Notes under the pieces: generated by a model | Told to the model about the DNA's origin: nothing | The model's input: the letters and a program-made list of their open reading frames with translations, nothing else | The model's database searches: none | Made by a program: the position numbers and the translations under genes | Assembly: GCF_009720365.1 (NCBI RefSeq) | Contig: NZ_ML769318.1 | Coordinates: forward strand, 1 to 64,000 | Source: Catellatospora paridis | GTDB lineage: Bacteria > Actinomycetota > Actinomycetes > Mycobacteriales > Micromonosporaceae | Length of the DNA stretch: 64,000 nucleotides | Direction of reading: 5' to 3' | Shown: positions 33,797-41,032 of the stretch, in pieces | How positions within the stretch are numbered: the first letter of the stretch is position 1 | How the letters are laid out: every line of letters starts with the position of its first letter

Positions 33797-33867
33797 GCGA
33801 GCGCAGCGAGCGAATCATGCAGGCTCTGGGACATGCCGCCGACGAGCGCAGCGAGGAGACGGCATGA
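33793..33867 (+). repeat. MSERSE-type mini-ORF between ccdA and resB (full copy)
   Basis: 24 codons reading MSERSERIM then DERSEETA. GAGCGCAGCGAG occurs twice. Both ends are 4-base overlaps: with the upstream tiny frame and with the resB ATG (ATGA, 33864-33867). GAGGAG at its 3' end is the resB ribosome site. Confidence 0.8.
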
Positions 33868-35417
33868 GTGTCACCGAAGCCGCCGTCGAGAACCCGCCCA
33901 TGGGCGAGCCGCCGCGTCGGCGTACCCCCCGTCTCGTCGCGGCCGTGTGGGCCGCGGCACGCAACGGCTGGCGGCAGCTCACCAGCATGCGCACCGCGCT
34001 GATGCTGCTGTTCCTGCTGGCCGTCGCGGCGATCCCCGGGTCGGTCCTGCCGCAGCGCTCGGTGAAGGTCGAGGACGTGCAGCGGTTCTATGCCGCCAAC
34101 CCGCGGCTGGCCCCGGTGCTGGACCGGCTGTGGGGCTTCGAGGTGTACGCCTCGCCCTGGTTCGCCGCGATCTACCTGCTGCTCTTCACCTCGCTGATCG
34201 GCTGCATCACCCCGCGCCTGCGCGACCACGCGAGGGCGCTGCGCACCGCCCCGCCGGACGCGCCCAAGCGCCTGGAGCGGCTGCCGCAGTCGGCCGTGCT
34301 CGACACCGCCGTCGACGAGGCTGCGGCGAAGGCCGCGCTGCGCGGGTGGCGGACCGTGCGCCGCGAGCACGCCGACGGCACGGTCACCCTGGCCGCCGAG
34401 AAGGGTTACCTGAAGGAGGCCGGCAACCTGCTGTTCCACAGCTCGCTGCTGGTCATCCTGGTCGGCGTCGGGCTCGGCTCGCTATGGGGCTGGCACGCCG
34501 GGCGGCTCATCGTCGCCGGTCCGGAGCAGGTCTTCTGCAACACCGTGCAGCAGTACGACGACTTCGGGCTCGGCCCGCGGGTCGGCGCGGGCGACCTGCC
34601 CGACTTCTGCCTGGAGCTGACCGACTTCCGCGCCGAGTATCGCGCCGACGGCATGCCGGTCTCGTTCGCGGCCGACGTGACCGCCACGGACTCGGCGCAC
34701 GGTGACCTGGGCCGGCACACGTTCATGGTCAACCACCCGCTGCGGCTCGACGGCGCCAACGTGTACCTGCTCGGCCACGGGTACGCCCCGGTGCTGCGCT
34801 ACACCGACGCGGCCGGGGTCACCCAGGAGACCGTCGCGCCGTTCCCGTACACCGACCCGACGCTGACCAGCCAGGGCGTGGCTGCGTTCCCGGACGCCAA
34901 CGGCAGCGACAAGACCAAGCAGATGGCGTTCTCCGGCACCTACCTGCCGACCAAGGACGGGCCCCCCTACCTGCGCTCGGACCACCCCGAGGAGCGCAAC
35001 CCCGCGCTGATGCTCACCGCCTACCGCGGGGACCTGGGGCTGGACGCGGGCATCCCGAGCTCGGTCTACGACCTCGACCAGCGCCAGCTCGACGCCGGCC
35101 GGCTGAAGAAGTACGGCGAGCCCAAGCTGATGCGGGTCGGCGAGACCTGGACGCTGGAGGACGGCAGCAGGGTCGAGTTCGTCGGCACCCGGCAGTGGAT
35201 CACGGTGTCCATCCGGCACGACCCCGGCGAGCCGATCGTGCTCACCGGCGCGGTGCTGCTGCTGGTCGGCCTGCCGCTGTCGCTGTACGGCAAGCGCCGC
35301 CGGGTCTGGCTGCGGCTGCGCCCCGACGGCACCGCCGCGGCGGGCGGCCTGCCCCGCACCGAATACCCCGGTTTCGAAGACGAGTTCCGTTCCCTGGTCG
35401 AGAGGTGGCAACGGTAG
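33864..35417 (+). CDS. resB: ResB-type cytochrome c biogenesis protein (system II)
   Basis: 517-residue membrane protein that pairs with CcsB/CcsA to carry heme across the membrane and attach it to apocytochrome c. It has an N-terminal helix near 45-65 (TALMLLFLLAVAAIPGSVLPQ), two further helices (about 95-115 and 190-210), a large extracytoplasmic domain (about 215-455), and a last helix (about 458-475) with a basic cytoplasmic tail. This is the standard ResB layout. Translation start ATG 33864 overlaps a mini-ORF that supplies the GAGGAG site. The stop overlaps the GTG of the next gene by one base (TAGTG). Confidence 0.94.
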   Translation: MSVTEAAVENPPMGEPPRRRTPRLVAAVWAAARNGWRQLTSMRTALMLLFLLAVAAIPGSVLPQRSVKVEDVQRFYAANPRLAPVLDRLWGFEVYASPWFAAIYLLLFTSLIGCITPRLRDHARALRTAPPDAPKRLERLPQSAVLDTAVDEAAAKAALRGWRTVRREHADGTVTLAAEKGYLKEAGNLLFHSSLLVILVGVGLGSLWGWHAGRLIVAGPEQVFCNTVQQYDDFGLGPRVGAGDLPDFCLELTDFRAEYRADGMPVSFAADVTATDSAHGDLGRHTFMVNHPLRLDGANVYLLGHGYAPVLRYTDAAGVTQETVAPFPYTDPTLTSQGVAAFPDANGSDKTKQMAFSGTYLPTKDGPPYLRSDHPEERNPALMLTAYRGDLGLDAGIPSSVYDLDQRQLDAGRLKKYGEPKLMRVGETWTLEDGSRVEFVGTRQWITVSIRHDPGEPIVLTGAVLLLVGLPLSLYGKRRRVWLRLRPDGTAAAGGLPRTEYPGFEDEFRSLVERWQR

Positions 35418-36427
35418 TGGCAGAACTGTCCGACGGCCTTCTGGTCGTCACCCTGCTTTCGTACCTGGCCGCGATGCTGCTGCACGCGGGCGAGTACGCG
35501 TTCGGCGACCGCGGGCGCATCGCCAACGCGGCCGCTTCCCTCGCTGCCCCGGCCCGGGAGCTGGTCGGGGCCGGTGCGCCGGTCGTCACCGAGGCGCCGC
35601 ACGCCTACGCGGCCCCGAGTGTCACCGGGACCGACGACGCGGCCGCTGGTGCGGCAGGCGGCACCCGGTCGCGGGCCGGATGGCTCGGCCCCGCGGCGGT
35701 CGCCGCGACGATCCTCGGCGCGTCGGCACACGTGATCACCGTGGTGACCCGCGGTATCGCCGCCGAGCGGCTGCCGTTCGGCAACATGTACGAGTTCGTG
35801 CTGTCGATCACGGCGCTCGGCAGCGTCATCTGGCTGGGCACGCTGTACTTCCAGCGGCAGGTGCGCCACCTCGGCCTGTTCGTGATGCTGTTCGAGGTGC
35901 TGCTCGTCGGCGTGGCCGGCATGGTCCTCTACACCCCGGTCGGGCCGCTGGTCCCGGCGCTGGACTCGTACTGGTTCGGCATCCACATCGGCGCGGTGAT
36001 CACCTCGTCGAGCCTGTTCATGGTCGCGGGGGCCGCGTCGATCATGTACCTGGTGCGGACCGGTTACGACAACGGCAAGCGCGGGTTCCTTTACGCCTTC
36101 GGTGGCCGCCTGGCCAACGCCGAGGCCGTCGAGCGGCTCTCCTTCCGCCTGCACGCGTTCGCGTTCCCGATCTGGACCTTCGGCGTCACCGCCGGCGCGA
36201 TCTGGGCCGAGGTCGCCTGGGGCCGGTACTGGGGCTGGGACCCGAAGGAGGTCTGGGCGTTCATCTCCTGGGTCGTCTACGCGGGTTACCTGCACGCGCG
36301 GGCCACGCCGAGCATCAAGCGATCCACGGCCGCCTGGATCGCCGTGATCGGCTTCCTGACGATGATGATGAACCTGTTCGGCGTCAACATCTTCTTCACC
36401 GGCCTCCACTCCTACGGCGGCGTCTAA
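35417..36427 (+). CDS. ccsB: CcsA/CcsB heme-handling cytochrome c synthase subunit
   Basis: 336-residue multi-pass protein of the heme-handling family, which together with ResB forms the cytochrome c synthase. The tryptophan-rich WWD-type motif is visible as WGRYWGWDPKEVW (about residues 265-280), and heme-binding histidines lie in nearby helices (for example IHIGAVITSSS and RLHAFAF). The N-terminal 90 residues are variable, with a low-complexity Ala/Gly stretch. The GTG start overlaps the resB stop, so translation is coupled. A strong palindromic terminator directly follows the stop, ending the hemL-to-ccsB unit. Confidence 0.94.
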   Translation: MAELSDGLLVVTLLSYLAAMLLHAGEYAFGDRGRIANAAASLAAPARELVGAGAPVVTEAPHAYAAPSVTGTDDAAAGAAGGTRSRAGWLGPAAVAATILGASAHVITVVTRGIAAERLPFGNMYEFVLSITALGSVIWLGTLYFQRQVRHLGLFVMLFEVLLVGVAGMVLYTPVGPLVPALDSYWFGIHIGAVITSSSLFMVAGAASIMYLVRTGYDNGKRGFLYAFGGRLANAEAVERLSFRLHAFAFPIWTFGVTAGAIWAEVAWGRYWGWDPKEVWAFISWVVYAGYLHARATPSIKRSTAAWIAVIGFLTMMMNLFGVNIFFTGLHSYGGV

Positions 36428-36428
36428 A

Positions 36429-36488
36429 GACAAACGGAAGGGCACCTTCTCAACGCTCCGCGTTGTTGAAGGTGCCCTTCCGTTTGTC
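36429..36488. terminator. palindromic terminator with GAAGGGCACCTTC core (copy 2)
   Basis: Perfect 21-bp arms (36429-36449 and 36468-36488) plus an inner CAACGC/GCGTTG stem with a 3-base loop: nearly one continuous hairpin of 27 pairs. It fills the gap between two convergent genes. The core is identical to the one at 21523-21566. Confidence 0.9.
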
Positions 36489-36492
36489 CAGG

Positions 36493-37323
36493 TCAGCAGG
36501 TGGTGGTGGTCCAGGAGGTGTAGGGGCGCTGCCAGTCGAGGCAGTAGGTGGCGAAGTCGGCGCCGGGGGCGGTGGGGACTTCGGCGTTCCAGGGGCGGAG
36601 CGAGCCGTCGGGGGCGGATTTGAGCTGGACGTTGTCGATGGCCAGGCGGGGGATGACGACCGTGCCGGGGTCGGCGGGGTCGGCGTGGACCTCGACGTAC
36701 TGCTCGATCTCGGCCTGGCCGGTCAGCGGCAGCGGGCGGCTGGTGAGCAGGTTCCACCTGTCGCCCCACCACAGCCAGGCCTGCCAGGACGGCCGGTCGC
36801 CGGTGGCCTCGGTCTGCAGGTGCAGCCACAGGCGGTCGCCGGGGGCCACCGCGTACTGGTCGTAGAAGGCCCAGGCGCGGGTGGCCGTGTCGTAGGTGTA
36901 GACACGCTGGCGGGCGTTGCCGGACCAGCCGGTCTCGGTCCAGCCGACCTCGAGCCAGGCCTGCTCGCTGCCCTGGCCGGCCTTGGCCATGAACCGGGCG
37001 GCGACGAAGTCGTACGTGCCCTGCCGCACCCCGGTGTCGCCGACCTCGATCCGCCCGAGCACGCCGGACCAGCGGCCCCGCGTAGTAGCGCCCAGGTGGT
37101 GGTAGCCGGGGCTGGGCACGGCGTGCGCGACCGGCTGCACGACGGTGGCGTACGAGCGGCACGCGTTCGGCGCGGTCAGGCTGGGTGGCCCGGTGGGCAC
37201 GGTGGTGGAGGCGGGACGGCCGGTGGGGCAGTCGGGCATGGCGCCGGTGGCCGTCCCGGCGGTGCATCCGGCGACCAGCGCCAGCAGTGCCGCCGCGAGA
37301 ATGCGGGTGAGGCGGGGGTTCAC
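36493..37323 (-). CDS. hypothetical secreted lipoprotein
   Basis: 276-residue protein with a signal peptide and lipobox LVAGC (Cys about 19), a Thr/Pro-rich spacer to about residue 50, and a beta-rich, Trp-rich domain to the end that resembles a jelly-roll (GRWSGVLGRIEVGD, WLEVGWTETGW, WQAWLWWGDRW). The last residue is Cys, and another Cys lies 20 residues before it, so a disulfide is possible. I do not recognise the family; a carbohydrate- or protein-binding role on the cell surface is one idea. The GTG start at 37323 was chosen because the signal peptide begins there. It is divergent from mqnL. Confidence 0.75.
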   Translation of the reverse strand: MNPRLTRILAAALLALVAGCTAGTATGAMPDCPTGRPASTTVPTGPPSLTAPNACRSYATVVQPVAHAVPSPGYHHLGATTRGRWSGVLGRIEVGDTGVRQGTYDFVAARFMAKAGQGSEQAWLEVGWTETGWSGNARQRVYTYDTATRAWAFYDQYAVAPGDRLWLHLQTEATGDRPSWQAWLWWGDRWNLLTSRPLPLTGQAEIEQYVEVHADPADPGTVVIPRLAIDNVQLKSAPDGSLRPWNAEVPTAPGADFATYCLDWQRPYTSWTTTTC

Positions 37324-37425
37324 ATCCGGGTCAACCGGTCGAGCCGGATGCGGGTGACGATGGCGTACGCCGCAGCGCGTCGCCCCTCCCCGGCGGAGTG
37401 ACGGGGCGGATGCGAGGATGCCAGC

Positions 37426-38919
37426 ATGGCGGCACCGCGTTTCCCGTTCGACGACCTGCAGGGCTTCCTCGGCGCGCTGGAGCGGGCCGGTGAGCTGCAC
37501 CGGGTCACCACCCCCGTCGATCCGACGCTGGAGATCAGCGAGATCGTCACCCGTACCGTGCGGGCCAAGGGCCCGGCGCTGCTGTTCGAGAAGCCGACCC
37601 GCGGCATGATGCCGCTCGCGATCAACATCTTCGGCAGCGACCGCCGCATGGCGATGGCGCTGGGCGTGCAGGACTTCGACGAGATCGGCGCCCGGATCGG
37701 CGAGCTGGCCAAGCCGGAGCTGCCGCAGGGGTTCAGCGGCATGATGGACGGCCTCGGCAAGATCATGCAGCTGAAGTCGCTGCCGCCGAAGAAGGTCCGG
37801 AGCGCGCCCTGCCAGGAGGTCGTGCTCAAGGGCGACGAGGTCGACCTCGACATGCTGCCCGGCCTCGTCATGTGGCCCGGCGACGGCGGCATCTACCACA
37901 ACTACGGTTTGACCCATACCAAGCACCCGGAAACCGGGAAGCGCAATCTGGGTCTCTACCGGCTGCAGCAGCACTCGCACAACAGCGTGGGCATGCACTG
38001 GCAGATCCACAAGGACTCGACCGCGCACCACGCCGTCGCGGAGCGCCGCGGCGAGCGGCTGCCGGTCGCGATCGCGTTCGGCGCGGACCCGGTGGTGTCG
38101 TACGCGGCGAGCGCGCCGCTGCCCGGTGACATCGACGAATACCTGTTCGCCGGGTTCCTGCGCGGGGAGCGGGTCGAGCTGGTCGACTGCCTGACCGTGC
38201 CGTTGCAGGTGCCCGCCACCGCGAACGTGATCCTCGAAGGCTGGGTCGAGCCCGGCGAGCGGCTCCCCGAGGGCCCCTTCGGCGACCACACCGGCTTCTA
38301 CACGCCGGTCGAGCCGTTCCCGGTGCTGCACGTCGAGTGCATGACGATGCGCCGCGACCCGATCTACCACTCGATCATCACCAGCAAGCCGCCGCAGGAG
38401 GACGGGCCGATCGGTCTGGCCACCGAACGCATCTTCCTGCCGCTGATCAAGATCCTGGTGCCGGACATCGTGGACTACCACATGCCCGAGGCGGGTGTGT
38501 TCCACAACTGCCTGGTCGTGGCGATCAACAAGCGTTACCCGAAGCACGCGCAGAAGGTGATGAGCGCGGTCTGGGGCGCGCACCTGCTCAGCCTCACCAA
38601 GCTGATCGTGGTGGTGGACGACGACTGCGACCCGCGTGACCTGCGGGAGGTCGCGTTCCGCGCCTTCGGCAACGTCGACTACGCGCACGACCTGGTGCTG
38701 ACTCAGGGGCCCGTCGACCACCTCGACCACGCGTCGTACCAGCAGTTCTGGGGTGGCAAGGCCGGCGTCGACGCCACCCGCAAGCTGCCCACCGAGGGCT
38801 ACACGCGCGGCTGGCCGGAGGAGATGCGGATGGCCCCCGAGATCGTCGCGAAGGTCGACAAGCGATGGAAGGAGTACGGGTTCGGCGAGAACCCGTCGCG
38901 GAAGGGTGGGGGCAAGTGA
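37426..38919 (+). CDS. mqnL: UbiD-family decarboxylase of the futalosine menaquinone pathway
   Basis: 497-residue UbiD-fold enzyme that uses prenylated FMN to decarboxylate an aromatic acid, here most likely a prenylated 6-carboxy-naphthol intermediate of menaquinone (MqnL). Signs are the N-terminal FPFDDLQGFLGALE, the region LYRLQQHSHNSVGMHW containing the prFMN-contact Arg and His, and the acidic motif PEGPFGDHTGFY with the conserved Glu. The length fits the family. The ATG has a GAGG site. The stop overlaps the GTG of the prenyltransferase gene, and the UbiX-type partner gene follows on the other strand, completing the last three steps. Confidence 0.9.
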   Translation: MAAPRFPFDDLQGFLGALERAGELHRVTTPVDPTLEISEIVTRTVRAKGPALLFEKPTRGMMPLAINIFGSDRRMAMALGVQDFDEIGARIGELAKPELPQGFSGMMDGLGKIMQLKSLPPKKVRSAPCQEVVLKGDEVDLDMLPGLVMWPGDGGIYHNYGLTHTKHPETGKRNLGLYRLQQHSHNSVGMHWQIHKDSTAHHAVAERRGERLPVAIAFGADPVVSYAASAPLPGDIDEYLFAGFLRGERVELVDCLTVPLQVPATANVILEGWVEPGERLPEGPFGDHTGFYTPVEPFPVLHVECMTMRRDPIYHSIITSKPPQEDGPIGLATERIFLPLIKILVPDIVDYHMPEAGVFHNCLVVAINKRYPKHAQKVMSAVWGAHLLSLTKLIVVVDDDCDPRDLREVAFRAFGNVDYAHDLVLTQGPVDHLDHASYQQFWGGKAGVDATRKLPTEGYTRGWPEEMRMAPEIVAKVDKRWKEYGFGENPSRKGGGK

Positions 38920-39842
38920 GCACCGCTTCGCAGGACTCCGTCGGCGTCACCGCGTCCGATGGCCCCGCGCTCGGAGAGCCGGGCCGGGTCAAGGCGTTCC
39001 TGAAGCTGGTCGCGATCGAGCACTCCGTGTTCGCGCTGCCGTTCGCGTACCTGTCCGCGCTGGTCGCGATGGATCGGACCCTCGGCCGCGTGGACTGGCT
39101 CACGCTGCTGCTGATCACGGTCGCCATGGTCGGGGCGCGCACCTTCGCCATGGCCGCGAACCGGATCATCGACCGGCACATCGACGCGCGCAACCCGCGT
39201 ACCGCCCAGCGTGAGCTGGTCACCGGGGCGGTGAGCGTGCGCACGGCCTGGCTCGGCGCGGCGGTCGCCCTGGTCGTGTTCATGGGCGCGGCGCTCGCGC
39301 TCAACCCGCTGTGCGCGCTGCTGGCGCCGCTGGCGGTGGTGCCGCTGGTGCTGTACCCGTATGGCAAGCGCTTCACCGACTGGCCGCACGCGATCCTCGC
39401 GCTGGCGCAGGCCGTCGGCCCGATCGGGGCCTGGCTCGCGGTCACCGGGACCTTCGCCGGGTCGGGCCCGGCCTGGCTGCTCGGCCTCGCGGTGGGGCTG
39501 TGGATCGGCGGTTTCGACCTGATCTACGCCTGCCAGGACGCCGAGGTCGACCGGCAGATCGGCGTACGCAGCGTGCCCGCCCGCTTCGGCGTGCGCAACG
39601 CGCTGCTGATCTCGACGCTCACCCACGTGGTGACGTTCGCGCTGTTCGTCTGGTTCGGCGCGTGGGTCGGCCTGGGCTGGCCCTGGTGGATCGGCCTGGC
39701 GCTGACCGCGGCCGCGTTCGGCTACCAGCACGTCATCGTGACCCCCACCGACCTGTCCAAGGTGAACCGCGCCTTCTTCACCGCCAACGGCTTCGTCGCC
39801 ATCGGGTTGTTCGTCTTCGCGGTGGTCGCCCTTCTGGTCTGA
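38916..39842 (+). CDS. mqnP: UbiA-family prenyltransferase of menaquinone synthesis
   Basis: 308-residue membrane prenyltransferase with about eight helices. The first Asp-rich motif NRIIDRHID (Asn82, Asp86, Asp90) and the second, near residues 198-209 (DLIYACQDAEVD), bind Mg and prenyl diphosphate. The neighbourhood of UbiD- and UbiX-type genes points to MqnP of the futalosine route rather than 4-hydroxybenzoate prenyltransferase. The GTG start at 38916 overlaps the mqnL stop by 4 bases. A 9-bp hairpin begins on its stop codon and serves as terminator. Confidence 0.9.
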   Translation: MSTASQDSVGVTASDGPALGEPGRVKAFLKLVAIEHSVFALPFAYLSALVAMDRTLGRVDWLTLLLITVAMVGARTFAMAANRIIDRHIDARNPRTAQRELVTGAVSVRTAWLGAAVALVVFMGAALALNPLCALLAPLAVVPLVLYPYGKRFTDWPHAILALAQAVGPIGAWLAVTGTFAGSGPAWLLGLAVGLWIGGFDLIYACQDAEVDRQIGVRSVPARFGVRNALLISTLTHVVTFALFVWFGAWVGLGWPWWIGLALTAAAFGYQHVIVTPTDLSKVNRAFFTANGFVAIGLFVFAVVALLV

Positions 39843-39860
39843 CCCGCTGGCGCGGGTCAG
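39839..39860. terminator. compact terminator between mqnP and mqnM
   Basis: Perfect 9-bp stem CTGACCCGC/GCGGGTCAG with a 4-base loop. It includes both stop codons of the two convergent genes. Confidence 0.75.
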
Positions 39861-40498
39861 CGGTGGCCGAGGTGGCCGGTCCAGCGGGTGAGCAGGGTGT
39901 GCGGGACGGCGGCGGCGTCGAGGACCTTGCCGGCGACGAAGTCGACGAGCTGCTGGGCCTGGGCGTTCGCGCCGCTGCCGTAGAAGCCGGGGCTGGCCGG
40001 CAGCACCACCGCGCCCGAGTCGATCAGCTCGACCAGGTGCAGCAGGTGGCTGCGCGTCACCGGGGTCTCCCGCGGCACGATCACGACCGGGCGGCGCTCC
40101 TTGAGGTTCACCTCGGCCGCCCGCTGCAGCAGATCCTTGGACAGGCCCAGCGCGATGCCGGCGCAGGCCGCCGTCGAGGCCGGGACGACGATCATGCCCT
40201 TGGCCCGGTACGAACCGCTGCTCGGTCCCGCCGCGAGATCACCGGCGGGCCAGTAGCGCAGGTCGGCGTCGTCGAGCGGCGCGTCGAGCCAGGTGGCGAG
40301 GTCTTCGCGCCAGTGCGCGTCCCGGAACGCGTGCCCGGTCTCGTCGAGGATGGTCAGCCGGGCAGCGCGGGACACGACGAGGTCGACCGCCTCGCCCGCC
40401 GCGCACAGCGCCCGCAGCACCGCGGCGGCGTACGGGGTTCCCGAAGCCCCCGAGACCCCGAGGATCCAGGGCTTACGCGGCGTTTCGTCGGCAGGCAC
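39857..40498 (-). CDS. mqnM: UbiX-family flavin prenyltransferase
   Basis: 213-residue enzyme that makes prenylated FMN from FMN and dimethylallyl phosphate, the cofactor required by the UbiD-type decarboxylase encoded opposite. Visible features are the N-terminal ILGVSGASGTPYA (FMN-binding, residues about 12-24), VVSRAARLT, the conserved KGMIVVPASTAACAGIA, and RPVVIVPRETPVT. The length fits the family. GTG at 40498 follows a TAGGGT box by 6 bases, so the mRNA is probably leaderless. It is convergent with mqnP and divergent from the SRPBCC gene, whose promoter overlaps its own. Confidence 0.92.
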   Translation of the reverse strand: MPADETPRKPWILGVSGASGTPYAAAVLRALCAAGEAVDLVVSRAARLTILDETGHAFRDAHWREDLATWLDAPLDDADLRYWPAGDLAAGPSSGSYRAKGMIVVPASTAACAGIALGLSKDLLQRAAEVNLKERRPVVIVPRETPVTRSHLLHLVELIDSGAVVLPASPGFYGSGANAQAQQLVDFVAGKVLDAAAVPHTLLTRWTGHLGHR

Positions 40499-40504
40499 AC
40501 CCTG

Positions 40505-40510
40505 ACCCTA
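40505..40510 (-). promoter_or_regulatory. -10 box TAGGGT, leaderless start of mqnM
   Basis: On the minus strand TAGGGT is followed by 6 bases and the GTG at 40498. It is back to back with the promoter of the next gene, which starts 11 bases away. Confidence 0.5.
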
Positions 40511-40520
40511 GCCGGGTTGG

Positions 40521-40549
40521 TTGACCGACTGGACACGGCTGCCTAGCCT
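40521..40549 (+). promoter_or_regulatory. promoter TTGACC-N17-TAGCCT, leaderless start
   Basis: TTGACC (40521-40526), 17 bases, TAGCCT (40544-40549), 6 bases, ATG. Both boxes, spacing and start fit; the best leaderless promoter in the window. Confidence 0.7.
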
Positions 40550-40555
40550 CAGCGC

Positions 40556-41017
40556 ATGTCAGCCCCGTCAGCCGAAGTCAGGATCGCGGTCGAGATCGTG
40601 GTGGACCGGCCCGTGGCCCAGGTCTTCGCCTATCTGTCCGATGTACGCAACGATCAGCAGTGGTGGAGAGGGATCCACTCCGCCCGCCGGACCGCCGGCG
40701 ACGGCGGCGTCGGCACGATGTACGAGCTGGACGCCACGCTGCTGCGGGTGAGGCACCAGACCCGGATCGAGGTGACGGCACAGGAGCCGCAGCGCAGCCA
40801 GACGATCGCGGTACGCAGCGGCCCGCTGCCGTACACCGCCCACTACGAGTGGACGGAACTGGCCCCTGCTCGCACCCGCTTCCGGCTGGTCGCCGAGATC
40901 GGTGCCGTCCGTCCCTGGGCCTGGTTCGGCCCGCTGCTCAACCCGCTGCTCTCCCTGCTCGCCCGCCGCTACTTCCGCCGCGTCCCCGCGATCATCGAAG
41001 CCGCCACCCCCGCCTGA
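40556..41017 (+). CDS. SRPBCC-fold (START/Bet v1-like) protein
   Basis: 153-residue soluble protein of the SRPBCC superfamily, which holds hydrophobic ligands in a large cavity. The pattern is typical: the start IAVEIVVDRPVAQVFAYLSDVRNDQQWW, a beta-rich middle with conserved GxGTMYEL, and a C-terminal long helix. The ligand is unknown. The ATG directly follows a good leaderless promoter. It is divergent from mqnM, so a link to quinone or isoprenoid metabolism is imaginable but not supported by motif. Confidence 0.85.
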   Translation: MSAPSAEVRIAVEIVVDRPVAQVFAYLSDVRNDQQWWRGIHSARRTAGDGGVGTMYELDATLLRVRHQTRIEVTAQEPQRSQTIAVRSGPLPYTAHYEWTELAPARTRFRLVAEIGAVRPWAWFGPLLNPLLSLLARRYFRRVPAIIEAATPA

Positions 41018-41032
41018 CCGCCGAGGCCTGGG

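Noticed and set aside
33864-36427. Whether resB and ccsB could be remnants of one split gene.
   Set aside because: Both have full domain sets and normal lengths; the one-base overlap is ordinary coupling.
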